64,000 nucleotides of DNA from Saccharomonospora amisosensis (GTDB lineage: Bacteria > Actinomycetota > Actinomycetes > Mycobacteriales > Pseudonocardiaceae). The position numbers and the translations under genes are program-made. This document shows positions 35,506 to 44,087 of this stretch, in pieces. Position 1 is the stretch's first letter, and each line of letters opens with the position of its first letter. The notes below the pieces were generated by a model, which was given only the letters and a program-made list of their open reading frames with translations, did not search any database and was not told the DNA's origin. The stretch covers positions 2,356,001 through 2,420,000 of the forward strand of contig NZ_JAAOYM010000001.1 of assembly GCF_011761185.1 (NCBI RefSeq), given 5' to 3'.

Positions 35506-36765
35506 ATGACCGAGCGGCAGTACGACGCCGGTGACACGGCCGAGACGGCCGAGGAAGTCGAGCCGATCCGGCTGTCCGGACCGTGGTTGAACGAGGACCC
35601 GGCTGAGCTGTACGAACGGATCCGGCGAACATACGGGCCGGTGGCGCCGGTGCTGCTGGAGGGAGACCTTCCCGCGTGGTTCGTCTGCGGCTACGCCGAA
35701 CTGGAGCGGGTGACCGCCGACTCGCGGTTGTTCGCCCGCGACACCCGGCGCTGGAACGCGTGGGACCGGGTTCCCGACGACTGGTCGCTGCTGGCCTACG
35801 TGCTCTACAACACGTCGGTGATGTTCACAGAAGGACCGCTGCACCAGCGTCGTTCGGCCGCCATCAGCGACGCGCTGGCCGATGTGGACCAGTTCGAACT
35901 CGTGTCCCTGTGCGAGCGCATCGCGGACCGGCTGATCGACGAGTTCGCGGGCAGCGGCAAGGCCGACCTGATCGGCCAGTACGCCGAGCTGATCCCGTTG
36001 AGCGCCGTCGCGGCGATCTACGGCATGCCGGAGACCGAAACCCCAGGACTCGTCCGCGACATCGCCAGCTCCATGGACTCCGGCGGGCCGGAATCCATGG
36101 AGGCCTACGACCGGGTGCGGGAGCGGATGCGCCTGCTGGTCGAGACCAAACGCGAGCACCCGGCGCCGGACGTGCCGTCCAGGCTCATCGCGCACCCGGC
36201 GGGTCTGGAGGACGAGGAGATCGTGCTCGACCTGCTCGTGCTGCTTTCCACCGCACACCAGCCAACGGCGAACTGGATCGGCAACACGATCCGGTTGTTG
36301 CTCACCGACGCCAGGTTCGCGGCCGACCTCGCAGGCGGAAGGGCGAGCGTCGGTCAGGCACTGAACGAGGTGCTGTGGCGCGACACTCCCATGCAGAACT
36401 TCATCGGCAGAGTCGCCAGCCGCGACACGATGCTCGGCGGCAGACAATTGCGTGCGGGTGACCTGGTGGTGCTGGGGCTGGCCGCGGCCAACGCCGACCC
36501 GGCCGTGCGCACGGCCGGGCGGGACACGGCGGGCAACAGCGCTCACCTTTCGTTCGGCCAGGGTGAACACGGCTGTCCCTACCCGGCTCCTGAACTCGCC
36601 GAGGTGATCGCCAGGACCAGCGTCGAGGTGCTGCTCGACCGCCTGCCGGATCTGGCCCTCGCGGTGCCGCCGGATGCGCTGCGGTGGCGCGACTCCGTGC
36701 TGCTGCGTGGCCTCACCGGCCTTCCGGTGCACTTCTCGCCGACCTACCCCGTCCGAGGCCACTGA
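35506..36765 (+). CDS. Cytochrome P450 of CYP157 type, lacking the ExxR arginine
   Basis: A 419-residue P450-like protein. The haem loop is FGQGEHGCPYPAPELAE (Cys about 356). The K-helix reads NEVLWRDTPMQNFIGR: where other P450s have ExxR it has EVLW. The I-helix has TAHQPT in place of AGxxT. CYP157 proteins of Streptomyces conservons are known to lack ExxR (EQSLW in CYP157C1) and share the DTPxQNFIGR and HGCPYPA sequences. No conservon genes (kinase, roadblock, DUF742, GTPase) are adjacent, so it is an orphan. The ATG follows GGGGAG. Confidence 0.85.
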   Translation: MTERQYDAGDTAETAEEVEPIRLSGPWLNEDPAELYERIRRTYGPVAPVLLEGDLPAWFVCGYAELERVTADSRLFARDTRRWNAWDRVPDDWSLLAYVLYNTSVMFTEGPLHQRRSAAISDALADVDQFELVSLCERIADRLIDEFAGSGKADLIGQYAELIPLSAVAAIYGMPETETPGLVRDIASSMDSGGPESMEAYDRVRERMRLLVETKREHPAPDVPSRLIAHPAGLEDEEIVLDLLVLLSTAHQPTANWIGNTIRLLLTDARFAADLAGGRASVGQALNEVLWRDTPMQNFIGRVASRDTMLGGRQLRAGDLVVLGLAAANADPAVRTAGRDTAGNSAHLSFGQGEHGCPYPAPELAEVIARTSVEVLLDRLPDLALAVPPDALRWRDSVLLRGLTGLPVHFSPTYPVRGH

Positions 36766-36877
36766 ACCCCCGCCCTCGGTCGTGGGGAGCGAACTCACAG
36801 CACGCTCACAGGCCATTCTTGTCGCTTCCTCAGCCACGCCACGAAGGATGGTGCTCAGGACAGGAGGAGTAGCACTG

Positions 36878-37384
36878 ATGAGCGACGAAACCAACCCACA
36901 GCAGCGATACCCACAGCAGCAATACCCACAGCAGCAATACCCACAGCAGGGCGAGCGGCCGGAGGCTGACCGGCCAGCGCAACCGGGCACACCGACAGCA
37001 GCCTCCACAGAAACCCCCACAGAAACCCCCACAGAAAACCCCGCCGCATCCGCCGAGCGGCCCCGGCCTCGGCCGGAAAGCGCCGAGCCCGCCGGCACCA
37101 CCACACCACGGCCGCGTGGTGGCGGGCTGTCGCGCTCGGTACGCGGGCGCGTGGCGATAGCGGCCGCGGCGGTCGGTTTGCTGCTGGTCGGCGGGTTCGG
37201 TGGGTTCGCGCTCGGCAACACCACCGACGGTGACGGCGAACGCGCGGGTGATTTCCCCGGCCACGCTCGCGGCTTCGACGGCGGCCGAGGAGGACCGCCG
37301 GGATTCGGTGGTCAGGGAGGCGGCATGTCACCGGAGCGCGGCTACCACCAGGAGGGTGCCGAGGACGGTGCGGCTGGCGGCTGA
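36878..37384 (+). CDS. Proline/glutamine-rich single-pass membrane protein
   Basis: A 168-residue protein. The N-terminal 80 residues are low complexity: PQQQY repeats, then ETPT repeats and a proline/arginine segment. One transmembrane helix follows (VAIAAAAVGLLLVGGFGGFALG, about 91-112), then a short glycine-rich external tail (GGPPGFGGQGGG) with no recognisable domain. The ATG has AGGAGG ten bases upstream. The cytoplasmic proline-rich part resembles tails of other actinobacterial membrane proteins, but the function is unknown. Confidence 0.78.
   Translation: MSDETNPQQRYPQQQYPQQQYPQQGERPEADRPAQPGTPTAASTETPTETPTENPAASAERPRPRPESAEPAGTTTPRPRGGGLSRSVRGRVAIAAAAVGLLLVGGFGGFALGNTTDGDGERAGDFPGHARGFDGGRGGPPGFGGQGGGMSPERGYHQEGAEDGAAGG
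36895..37042 (+). repeat. Two short in-frame tandem repeats
   Basis: Three 15-bp copies (CCCACAGCAGCAATA type) at 36895-36939 plus a partial one encode PQQQY; three 12-bp copies (ACAGAAACCCCC) at 37007-37042 encode ETPT/ETPTEN. Both are multiples of three and could vary in number without shifting frame. Confidence 0.85.
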
Positions 37385-37386
37385 CC

Positions 37387-37414
37387 GGTGACGCCCGCGG
37401 AGGCGGGCGTCACC
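37387..37414. terminator. Bidirectional hairpin terminator
   Basis: GGTGACGCCCGC (37387-37398), GGAG, GCGGGCGTCACC (37403-37414): perfect 12-bp arms 2 bp after the stop of the plus-strand gene; the right arm overlaps the stop of the convergent lipoprotein gene at 37410. Confidence 0.8.
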
Positions 37415-39521
37415 TCGGTGTCACCTCGGCGAGCGCGTCGACCAGCCGCTGCACGCCGGCCTTGACGCGCTCGCGGTACCCGACCGAGTTCCACGGCTCC
37501 CAGCCGATGCCGTCGGTGTCTATGCGCCGATCGCCGAGGTGGACGGTGAGTCCGATGCGCTCAACGGGTGTGGTCGTGGCCGTGCGGTCCGGGCGAATCA
37601 CCAGCGCCCGTTTCGACGAGGGATCGGCCATCCCGAGCAAGCCCCACGGCATCCGCAGCGTGAGCACGTTGCGATCCAGCTGCCACGTCGCGCGGCTGTC
37701 GTAGCCGGGCTCACCCGGCCGCATCTCGCCCCGGCGCAGATCACCGACGTCGAAGAACTCGGCGGGCAACTCCTCGCCGGTGCTGGGGATGGTGCGCGGG
37801 CCGTTGACGGTGAGCTGCTGCAGCCGCCAGCCGTCGACGGGTTCCGGGCGTGGCAGCGCGCCACGGAGGTTGTCCAGCAGCACCGGGTCCTGCGGCTCGC
37901 GTACCCAGGCTTTCGCGGTGTCGGCCGTGCCGTCGTTGATATCGACGACAACGGCGTAGTCCGCACCGTCGGCCGCGATGTCGGTGCCGGGCAGTACCCG
38001 CGTGCCGCCCCGGACGACGTCGAAGCCGAACGTGACGAGCCCTTCGAGCCGGTTCGCGCCCTGGATCTCCAGGTACACGTAGGACTCGTCGGTGCCGACC
38101 CGGACGGTGCCGCCGCTGTCCTCTGCGATCACCCTGTCCGCCGAGGCCGGTTCCGTGCCCGGGTCGGTGGCCACGACGCCGAAGTACTGCTCGTTGGTGA
38201 GCGGGTCGTGCCACAACTGGCGGCGGTCGGCGGGACGTTGTCGTGGTTGGGTGTTCCAGGTGAGCTTGAACCACTCGTCGGTCCAGGAGAACAGCAGCCC
38301 ACCCGCCATGCCGAGATCACGGATCGTCCGCAGCAGTTCGGCGTCGATGGCCATGGCTTCCTGCTCGGAGTGGTTGCCCTGGCCCCTGCCCAGCGGCGCG
38401 AAGTGCGCCGTGCCCAGCGAGGACGGGGTCCCGAACTCCGAGAGCAACACCGGTGTGCCCGCGTGGTGGCGGCGCAGCGCGGCCAGATAACCCGCGTACG
38501 GATCGATCTTCCCGCGCCTGCGCATCCGCAGGCCCGGTTCGTAGCGCTGGAAGTCGGGGTAGTGAGGGTAGGCGTGGTAGCTGGCGAACGTTCCACCCGG
38601 CCAGGCGCCGGTTGCCTCGATCCGGTTGGCGTCCAACGCCACGAGGTCCTCGCCCTCTCTTGGCTCCTCCGGATGCGTGAGCGGGTCGAGCGTCGGCCAG
38701 TTGACGAACGCGATCGGCACGCTCGTTCCGCGTTCGGCCTCCGCCTCGGCCAGTTCGTCCATCCGCGCCGCCAGCCATCGCTCGCTCGGGTTGGCCGCTT
38801 CGGTGCTGCGGAAGTAGCGACCCCGGTACGGGGCGAGTCCGGCGTTGCGTTCGTTGGTGGAGCGCAACGCGTAGGGGTCCAGTTCGGCACCGATGATCCA
38901 GCCGGTCAGCCACGGCGACACGTCGGCCGTCCACGTGCCCGCGGCCCTGCCCCGCCGCGGAGCGCGCTCCAGCTCCCCGTGCACGGCGGAGGAGGCGTCA
39001 CGCAGCTCGTTGGTGAACGACGTGGTCATACCGCGCTCGTAGAGGTCTCCGCTGTCCAGATAGGACTCTTCGGGGAGGTAGACGCCCTGCATCAGATACA
39101 GCGGAGCGTCCGGATGGTCGGCGTTGTAGTCGGCGAGCTCGGTGTAGAAGTCGGGCGGCATGATCGTGTAAACGCGCACCACGCGGAACCCGAGCTCGCG
39201 CATGAGCGGCAGCCAGCGCCGCACGTCCCTCGCGCTGACAGCCAGCTCGCCCGGCTGGTGCCCCGGCGTGGTCGGTCCGAGGTTTACTCCTGGCAGGAAG
39301 CCCACGTCACCGTGCCGGGTGTGCAGGAGGTAGCGGTCGCCGCGGGTTTCGGCCAGCGTGCTGAGCCCACCGGCCTGCCGAGGCCGAGGAGCCCAGGACG
39401 GCCCTGCCGGTGCGGGGGTGAAGTCCGTTCCGCCGGTCTCCCGGCCGGATCCGGTGCACGCCGCGGCGGCTACGAGCAGAGCGACCACCAGCATGGCCGC
39501 CAAGCCGGCTCGTCTGCGCAC
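37410..39521 (-). CDS. Large lipoprotein with glycoside hydrolase-like TIM barrel
   Basis: A 703-residue surface lipoprotein: signal with lipobox AAAC (Cys22). Residues about 70-430 look like a (beta/alpha)8 glycosidase: GVNLGPTTPGHQPGELAV, FRVVRVYTIMPPDFY, WIIGAELDPYAL (a possible NE-like acid/base region), FASYHAYPHYPDF, PVLLSEFGTPSSLG (a likely nucleophile Glu in LSEFG) and FSWTDEWFKLTWN. The C-terminal 230 residues are beta-rich (TDESYVYLEIQGAN onward) and resemble a carbohydrate-binding or concanavalin-like domain. Probably degrades or remodels a polysaccharide outside the cell. The family number cannot be assigned by eye. Confidence 0.75.
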   Translation of the reverse strand: MRRRAGLAAMLVVALLVAAAACTGSGRETGGTDFTPAPAGPSWAPRPRQAGGLSTLAETRGDRYLLHTRHGDVGFLPGVNLGPTTPGHQPGELAVSARDVRRWLPLMRELGFRVVRVYTIMPPDFYTELADYNADHPDAPLYLMQGVYLPEESYLDSGDLYERGMTTSFTNELRDASSAVHGELERAPRRGRAAGTWTADVSPWLTGWIIGAELDPYALRSTNERNAGLAPYRGRYFRSTEAANPSERWLAARMDELAEAEAERGTSVPIAFVNWPTLDPLTHPEEPREGEDLVALDANRIEATGAWPGGTFASYHAYPHYPDFQRYEPGLRMRRRGKIDPYAGYLAALRRHHAGTPVLLSEFGTPSSLGTAHFAPLGRGQGNHSEQEAMAIDAELLRTIRDLGMAGGLLFSWTDEWFKLTWNTQPRQRPADRRQLWHDPLTNEQYFGVVATDPGTEPASADRVIAEDSGGTVRVGTDESYVYLEIQGANRLEGLVTFGFDVVRGGTRVLPGTDIAADGADYAVVVDINDGTADTAKAWVREPQDPVLLDNLRGALPRPEPVDGWRLQQLTVNGPRTIPSTGEELPAEFFDVGDLRRGEMRPGEPGYDSRATWQLDRNVLTLRMPWGLLGMADPSSKRALVIRPDRTATTTPVERIGLTVHLGDRRIDTDGIGWEPWNSVGYRERVKAGVQRLVDALAEVTPR

Positions 39522-39643
39522 GGCCGAGACTCCTGACGCGAGGATGCGTGACTGCGGGAAAGCCCGAAACTAGCAGCCTGCCGCGACCGGAGCCGGTTGA
39601 GCGACCGAGTTCGGCGATCACCCGGCCAGGTGGTGTGCGCTGC

Positions 39644-40057
39644 CTACTCGACGATCCAGCCGTGGTGGCGGGCCGACCTGACCAGGTGCTGGCGAATGTT
39701 CAGGATCTGTTCCGCGGTGGCGGCGGGCGCAGCCCGCAGCAGGATCTCAGTGACCTCTTCCAGGTACTCCCGCTCGGAGAGCGCGTCGGAGGGCTCGTCC
39801 TCGCCGCGCTGCCGGGCAGCACCCAGCACGGGTGTGACGCCACGGGAGCTCTGCTCGAGCAACTGCACATGGGAGGCCTTGAGCCCGCGCTCACCGTCCT
39901 CCACCTCGAACTCCACCCGCGCACCGGGGCCGAGCAGGTTCTTGTCGAAGTCGAGGTCGTTGACGTGGATGAACACGTCCTCACCACCGGTGTCCGGCGC
40001 GACGAAACCATAACCCCGAAACTCGTCGAACCGGACAACCTTACCCGTAATCGGCAC
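39644..40057 (-). CDS. Cold-shock domain protein with C-terminal extension
   Basis: A 137-residue RNA/DNA-binding protein. The cold-shock domain (about 1-65) carries the RNP1-like GYGFVAPD and RNP2-like DVFIHVND motifs after TGKVVRFDEFRG. The 70-residue helical extension (SEREYLEEVTEILLRAAPAATAEQ) is the form seen in actinobacterial CspB-like proteins. The start is set at GTG 40057 (or 40060) after GGGAG; a longer frame upstream lacks family sequence. A likely RNA chaperone. Confidence 0.85.
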   Translation of the reverse strand: MPITGKVVRFDEFRGYGFVAPDTGGEDVFIHVNDLDFDKNLLGPGARVEFEVEDGERGLKASHVQLLEQSSRGVTPVLGAARQRGEDEPSDALSEREYLEEVTEILLRAAPAATAEQILNIRQHLVRSARHHGWIVE

Positions 40058-40295
40058 CACGAACTCCCAACCAAGGTGACTGATCCGCCGCGCGGGCGAA
40101 GAGGCCGGTGGCGGAATTCCCGCGACAACCCTGCGGGCGCCGCCGAGGATACGGGGCGCTCGATGAGGGCACAACACGGTGGGCCACCCAGCGCGAGCGG
40201 CGCCATGTGGTAGCGCGGCCGCGCGGGGAGCGATTCCTCCGAGATCGTCACCCGGTTCAGGTGGGACTCATTCGCCCGGCGGGGCCCGAACCGTC

Positions 40296-41903
40296 TCACG
40301 TCGGTCGCACGTCGAGTTTGCCAGCCTCCCGATCGGCCCGCAGTTGCGTCTTGAGCACCTTACCGCTGGGGTTGCGCGGCAACGCGGGCACGATCGCGAC
40401 CCGGCGCGGCCGCTTGTACCTGGCGAGCCTGTCCGCGCACCAGGCGTCGAGGTCGGTCGGCGTCGGGGGGTCGTCGGAGTGCCGTGGCGCGATCACCGCG
40501 AGCGGGGTCTCGCCCCAGCGCTCGTCGGGCATGCCGATGAGCGCGACCTCGCCGATCTTGGGGTGGGCGGCGAGTACGTTCTCCACCTCGGCGCAGTAGA
40601 TGTTCTCGCCACCCGAGATGATCATGTCCTTCTTGCGGTCGACCACGTAGTAGTAGCCGTCCTCGTCCTGGCGCACCAGGTCACCGGAGTGGAACCAGCC
40701 GCCGCGGAATGCCTCTGCGGTCTCCCGGGGCTTGTTCCAGTACTCCTTCATCACCATCGGGCCGCGGTAGACGATCTCGCCGACCTCGCCCTGCGCCACG
40801 TCGTTCATGTCGTCGTCCACGAGGCGCACCTCGACGTTGAGCATGGGCGTGCCGACGGAGCCGATCTTGCGGATCGAGTCCTCGCCGCGCAGCACCGTGG
40901 TGACCGGGCTGCATTCGGTTTGCCCGAAGGCGGTGGTGACCTCTGCCTGCGGGAAGGTGTCGATCATGGTCCGCAGCAGGGTCGTCGAGGCGGGCGCGGC
41001 ACCCCACGAGATCTTGCGCAGCGACGACAGGTCCCGCTCGGCGATGTCGGGCACGGCGCAGATCGCCTGCCACTGCGCGGGCACGAGGAAGCACGACGAC
41101 ACCCGCTCGCGTTCCATCACATCGAGGGTCGCCGCGGGGTCGAACTGCCCGGAGGGCAGCAGCACCGTCCGCCCGCCGAGCAGCAGGTTGGGCAGCATTC
41201 CGGAGAGCCCCGCGATGTGGAACAGCGGCGCGGCGGCGAGCCACACCCGGTCGTCGTTGGTCACGCCAAGAGTGGCCATGTTGCTGAAGGCGTGCAACAG
41301 CAGGTTGAAGTGGGTCAGCACGGCGCCTTTCGGGCGGCCCGTGGTGCCGGAGGTGTACATGATGAACGCCGGTTCGTGCTCGTCCACCGGCACTTCCTCG
41401 AACTGCGGTGAAGTGTCGGCGAGCGCCCGCTCGTAGTCGCCGGCTCCAGGCCCGGCGAGCCCGACCGCCTGCGAGTCGCCGCCGTAGACCAGACACGCGG
41501 TCTCGGTGTCGAGCTGGTTCCTTGCCTTGGCCAGCTGTTCGGCCAGTTGTGCCTGCACGACGCACGCCTTGCTCCCGCTGTCGGCGAGCACGTAGGCGAT
41601 CTCGTCGGCGACCAGCCTGAAGTTCACCGGCACGCAGATGGCGCCGAGCCGGGCACTGGCGAAGAACGTCTCGATGACCTCAAGGGTGTTCAATCCCAGC
41701 ACGGCGATGCGATCGCCGCTGCGAACCCCCCGCTCGCGAAGCGCACCGGCGAGCCTGCTGACCCGCTCGTCGAGCTGCGCGTACGTGCGGGTCTCGTCCT
41801 CGAAGCGGAACGCGACGCGCTCGCCGATGGTTCGAGCGTGCCGGGCGAGCTGGTCACCCATCGTCATGCCACGACCGAGCAGGCGGGGGATTTCGGGTGT
41901 CAT
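40296..41903 (-). CDS. Acyl-CoA synthetase (fatty-acid-CoA ligase)
   Basis: A 535-residue ANL-superfamily ligase that activates a carboxylic acid with ATP and CoA. The AMP-binding loop YTSGTTGRPKG is near 185, the A5 motif TAFGQTECSP near 328, A7 GWFHSGDLV near 405, A8 VDRKKDMIISGGENIY near 425, and the catalytic lysine in NPSGKVLK near 515. The ATG at 41903 has GGTGAGG upstream; a GTG at 41948 would add 15 residues. Downstream of a TetR gene on the same strand and next to a divergent acyl-CoA dehydrogenase unit, so beta-oxidation of an unidentified acid is likely. Confidence 0.92.
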   Translation of the reverse strand: MTPEIPRLLGRGMTMGDQLARHARTIGERVAFRFEDETRTYAQLDERVSRLAGALRERGVRSGDRIAVLGLNTLEVIETFFASARLGAICVPVNFRLVADEIAYVLADSGSKACVVQAQLAEQLAKARNQLDTETACLVYGGDSQAVGLAGPGAGDYERALADTSPQFEEVPVDEHEPAFIMYTSGTTGRPKGAVLTHFNLLLHAFSNMATLGVTNDDRVWLAAAPLFHIAGLSGMLPNLLLGGRTVLLPSGQFDPAATLDVMERERVSSCFLVPAQWQAICAVPDIAERDLSSLRKISWGAAPASTTLLRTMIDTFPQAEVTTAFGQTECSPVTTVLRGEDSIRKIGSVGTPMLNVEVRLVDDDMNDVAQGEVGEIVYRGPMVMKEYWNKPRETAEAFRGGWFHSGDLVRQDEDGYYYVVDRKKDMIISGGENIYCAEVENVLAAHPKIGEVALIGMPDERWGETPLAVIAPRHSDDPPTPTDLDAWCADRLARYKRPRRVAIVPALPRNPSGKVLKTQLRADREAGKLDVRPT

Positions 41904-41979
41904 CGGCGACCTCACCGGGTTCGAGGGTGTGACCTGCCTCATGCTCACCTGCCGACGCTGTCGCGGTCAAGGCTGACTG

Positions 41980-42645
41980 TTATTCCTCCGCCGGGTGCCG
42001 CGCCGGGTCCTCGCCGAAGAGCAGGGTTCGCGCGATCGACTTCCACAGCCGCACGTGCCTGTCCGAACCGGGAGGCCGCTGCTCGAACGCGTACGGCAGC
42101 GCGGCGCCCCGCATGCTGGTGAACAGCAGTTCCCGCAGCTCGTCGTAGCGCGGGTGAGCCACCACGGCGGGGCCCCAGATCCGGTCGGCCACTTCGTGGA
42201 TCGCCTTGCGCAGGCTGCGCTCGGCAGGGCGAAGCGCGGCGGCGAGCGCGGGGTTGGTGCGCGCGGCCGTCCACAGTTCCATCGCCGCCCAGAAATGCGG
42301 CTCGTGGAAGGTCAGCCACAGCAGTTCCACGCAGCGGTCGACGCGGCGCGGCCCGGCAGGCTCACCGGTCAGCGCCTCGGCGACCCGTTCCTGGGTCCGG
42401 GTCAACCGCTCGGTGGCCAGGTGCTGCGCGGCGGCGACGAGCAGGCCGTCGCGGGAAGGGAAGTGGTGCAGCAGCCGTCCCCGCGACACACCGGCCTTGG
42501 CCTGGATCGCCAGCGTGGAGGCACCCGAGTAGCCGTGCTCGACAAGACACTCCACGGCGGCGTCGAGAATCAGCGCGCGGCTGTCCGCGCTGCGTTCCTC
42601 GCGGCTACGCGGTGTCGCTCGCGCTCGCTGTGCCGGTTGGGCCAT
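41980..42645 (-). CDS. TetR family transcriptional regulator
   Basis: A 221-residue regulator with the helix-turn-helix at about 22-66 (SRALILDAAVECLVEHGYSG, ASTLAIQAKAGVSRGRLLHH). The C-terminal domain contains WLTFHEPHFWAAMELWTAAR. The ATG at 42645 is chosen because homology starts soon after it. It precedes the acyl-CoA synthetase and faces the acyl-CoA dehydrogenase unit, with a palindrome at 42685-42700 in between, so it probably controls both. Confidence 0.88.
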   Translation of the reverse strand: MAQPAQRARATPRSREERSADSRALILDAAVECLVEHGYSGASTLAIQAKAGVSRGRLLHHFPSRDGLLVAAAQHLATERLTRTQERVAEALTGEPAGPRRVDRCVELLWLTFHEPHFWAAMELWTAARTNPALAAALRPAERSLRKAIHEVADRIWGPAVVAHPRYDELRELLFTSMRGAALPYAFEQRPPGSDRHVRLWKSIARTLLFGEDPARHPAEE

Positions 42646-42684
42646 CGGCACAGCGTACTGGCCACCTCCGCCACGCGACAGAAA

Positions 42685-42700
42685 CAGTCGGCATTGACTG
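42685..42700. promoter_or_regulatory. Candidate TetR operator
   Basis: CAGTC (42685-42689), GGCATT, GACTG (42696-42700): inverted repeat 40 bp upstream of the TetR start in the divergent region. TTGACT (42694-42699) within it could be a plus-strand -35. Confidence 0.45.
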
Positions 42701-42747
42701 ATCTTGGTCGACCCTGACAGGCTGCCAGCGGTACCGGCCGCTGGTCC

Positions 42748-42763
42748 GGGACTCGCGAGTCCC
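42748..42763. repeat. Perfect 16-bp palindrome before the acyl-CoA dehydrogenase gene
   Basis: GGGACTCGCGAGTCCC lies 62 bp upstream of the ATG. It may be a second operator or a leader hairpin. Its ACTCGCG half is also the core of the 21-bp array repeats found at 47 kb, 56 kb and 64 kb, which may be chance. Confidence 0.5.
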
Positions 42764-42824
42764 GCTCGAGTCCGTTGGTCGGCACGGGCCGAGCCGGCCG
42801 GCCGAGTGAAGACAAGGAGCGGCG

Positions 42825-44087
42825 ATGGATTTCGAGTTGCCCGCCGAGTTGCGCACACGCCTGGCGGAGTTGGACCACTTCATCGACACCGAGATCGTCC
42901 CGCTGCAACAGCAGGACGACAACGAGCGCTTCTTCGACCATCGGCGCGAGTTCAGCCGTACCGACTTCGACAACGGCGGCACTCCTCGACCGCAATGGGA
43001 GGCGCTGCTCGGCGAGATGCTCGACCGCGCCGACCGAGCGGGCTGGCTACGCTACGGGCTGCCCGAAGAGGTGGGCGGCAGCGGTGGGTCCAACCTCGAC
43101 ATGGCGGTGATCCGCGAGCACCTGGCCGCGAGGGGGCTCGGCCTGCACAACGACCTGCAGAACGAGTCGTCGGTGGTGGGCAACTTCCCGTTCGTACACA
43201 TGTTCCTCGCCTTCGGCACCCCGCGGCAGCGGGATGAGTTCGTCGAGGACATGTTGGCCAGGCGAAAGCGCGTCGGCTTCGGGCTAACCGAACCCGAGCA
43301 CGGCAGCGACGCGACGTGGCTGGAGACCACGGCGCGCCGCGACGGCGACGACTGGATCATCAACGGCCGCAAGCGGTTCAACTCCGGGATGCACACCGCC
43401 ACCCACGATGTCGTCTTCGCGCGCACCTCGGGCGAGCAGGGACAGGCCCGCGGCATCACCGCGTTCATCGTGCCCACCGACACCCCTGGCTTCACCGTCG
43501 ACTTCCACTGGTGGACGTTCAACCTGCCCACCGACCACGCGGAGGTGACGCTCGCGGACGTGCGCGTTCCGTCCTCGGCGGTGTTCGGCGATGTCGGCGA
43601 GGGACTCGCGCTCGCACAGCACTTCGTGCACGAGAACCGCATCCGGCAGGCGGCCTCCGGGGTGGGTGCCGCGCAGTACTGCATCGACCGCAGCGTGGCC
43701 TACGCCAGGGAACGTGTCGCGTTCGGACAGCCGCTCGCCGCGAGGCAGGCGGTGCAGTGGCCGCTGGTGGAGTTGCAGACCGACGCCGAACTGGTGCGCA
43801 CGCTCGTGCGCAAGACGGCATGGGAACTCGACCGCACCGACCACGCTTTGATCAGCGACAAGGTGTCGATGTGCAACTACAGGGCCAACCGCCTGGTGTG
43901 CGAGGCCGCCGATCGCGCGATGCAGGTGCACGGAGGCATGGGCTACACCCGGCACCTGCCGTTCGAGCACATCTACCGGCACCACCGCCGCTACCGAATC
44001 ACCGAGGGCACCGAGGAGATCCAGCTACGCAAGGTCGCGGGCTACCTGTTCGGGTTCGCCGGGCCGGGGAGGCGGGCCAAGGCGTGA
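42825..44087 (+). CDS. Acyl-CoA dehydrogenase
   Basis: A 420-residue FAD enzyme introducing the alpha-beta double bond of an acyl-CoA. Flavin-binding segments GFGLTEPEHGSDATWLETTA (about 148-167) and INGRKRFNSG are present, as are RQAASGVGAAQYCIDRSVAYARER (about 274-297) and the QVHGGMGYTRHLP helix. The usual catalytic glutamate lies in the RITEGTEEIQ region near 393. The long N-terminal part (about 1-75) fits the FadE/CaiA-like group that is encoded with a phosphotransferase-like partner. The stop overlaps the next gene by 4 bp. Confidence 0.93.
   Translation: MDFELPAELRTRLAELDHFIDTEIVPLQQQDDNERFFDHRREFSRTDFDNGGTPRPQWEALLGEMLDRADRAGWLRYGLPEEVGGSGGSNLDMAVIREHLAARGLGLHNDLQNESSVVGNFPFVHMFLAFGTPRQRDEFVEDMLARRKRVGFGLTEPEHGSDATWLETTARRDGDDWIINGRKRFNSGMHTATHDVVFARTSGEQGQARGITAFIVPTDTPGFTVDFHWWTFNLPTDHAEVTLADVRVPSSAVFGDVGEGLALAQHFVHENRIRQAASGVGAAQYCIDRSVAYARERVAFGQPLAARQAVQWPLVELQTDAELVRTLVRKTAWELDRTDHALISDKVSMCNYRANRLVCEAADRAMQVHGGMGYTRHLPFEHIYRHHRRYRITEGTEEIQLRKVAGYLFGFAGPGRRAKA

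Noticed and set aside
35302-37224. Open frame continuing more than 600 codons upstream of the P450 start on the minus strand
   Set aside because: It lies opposite the second P450 and the proline-rich protein, has no family similarity, and is an antisense by-product of high GC content.
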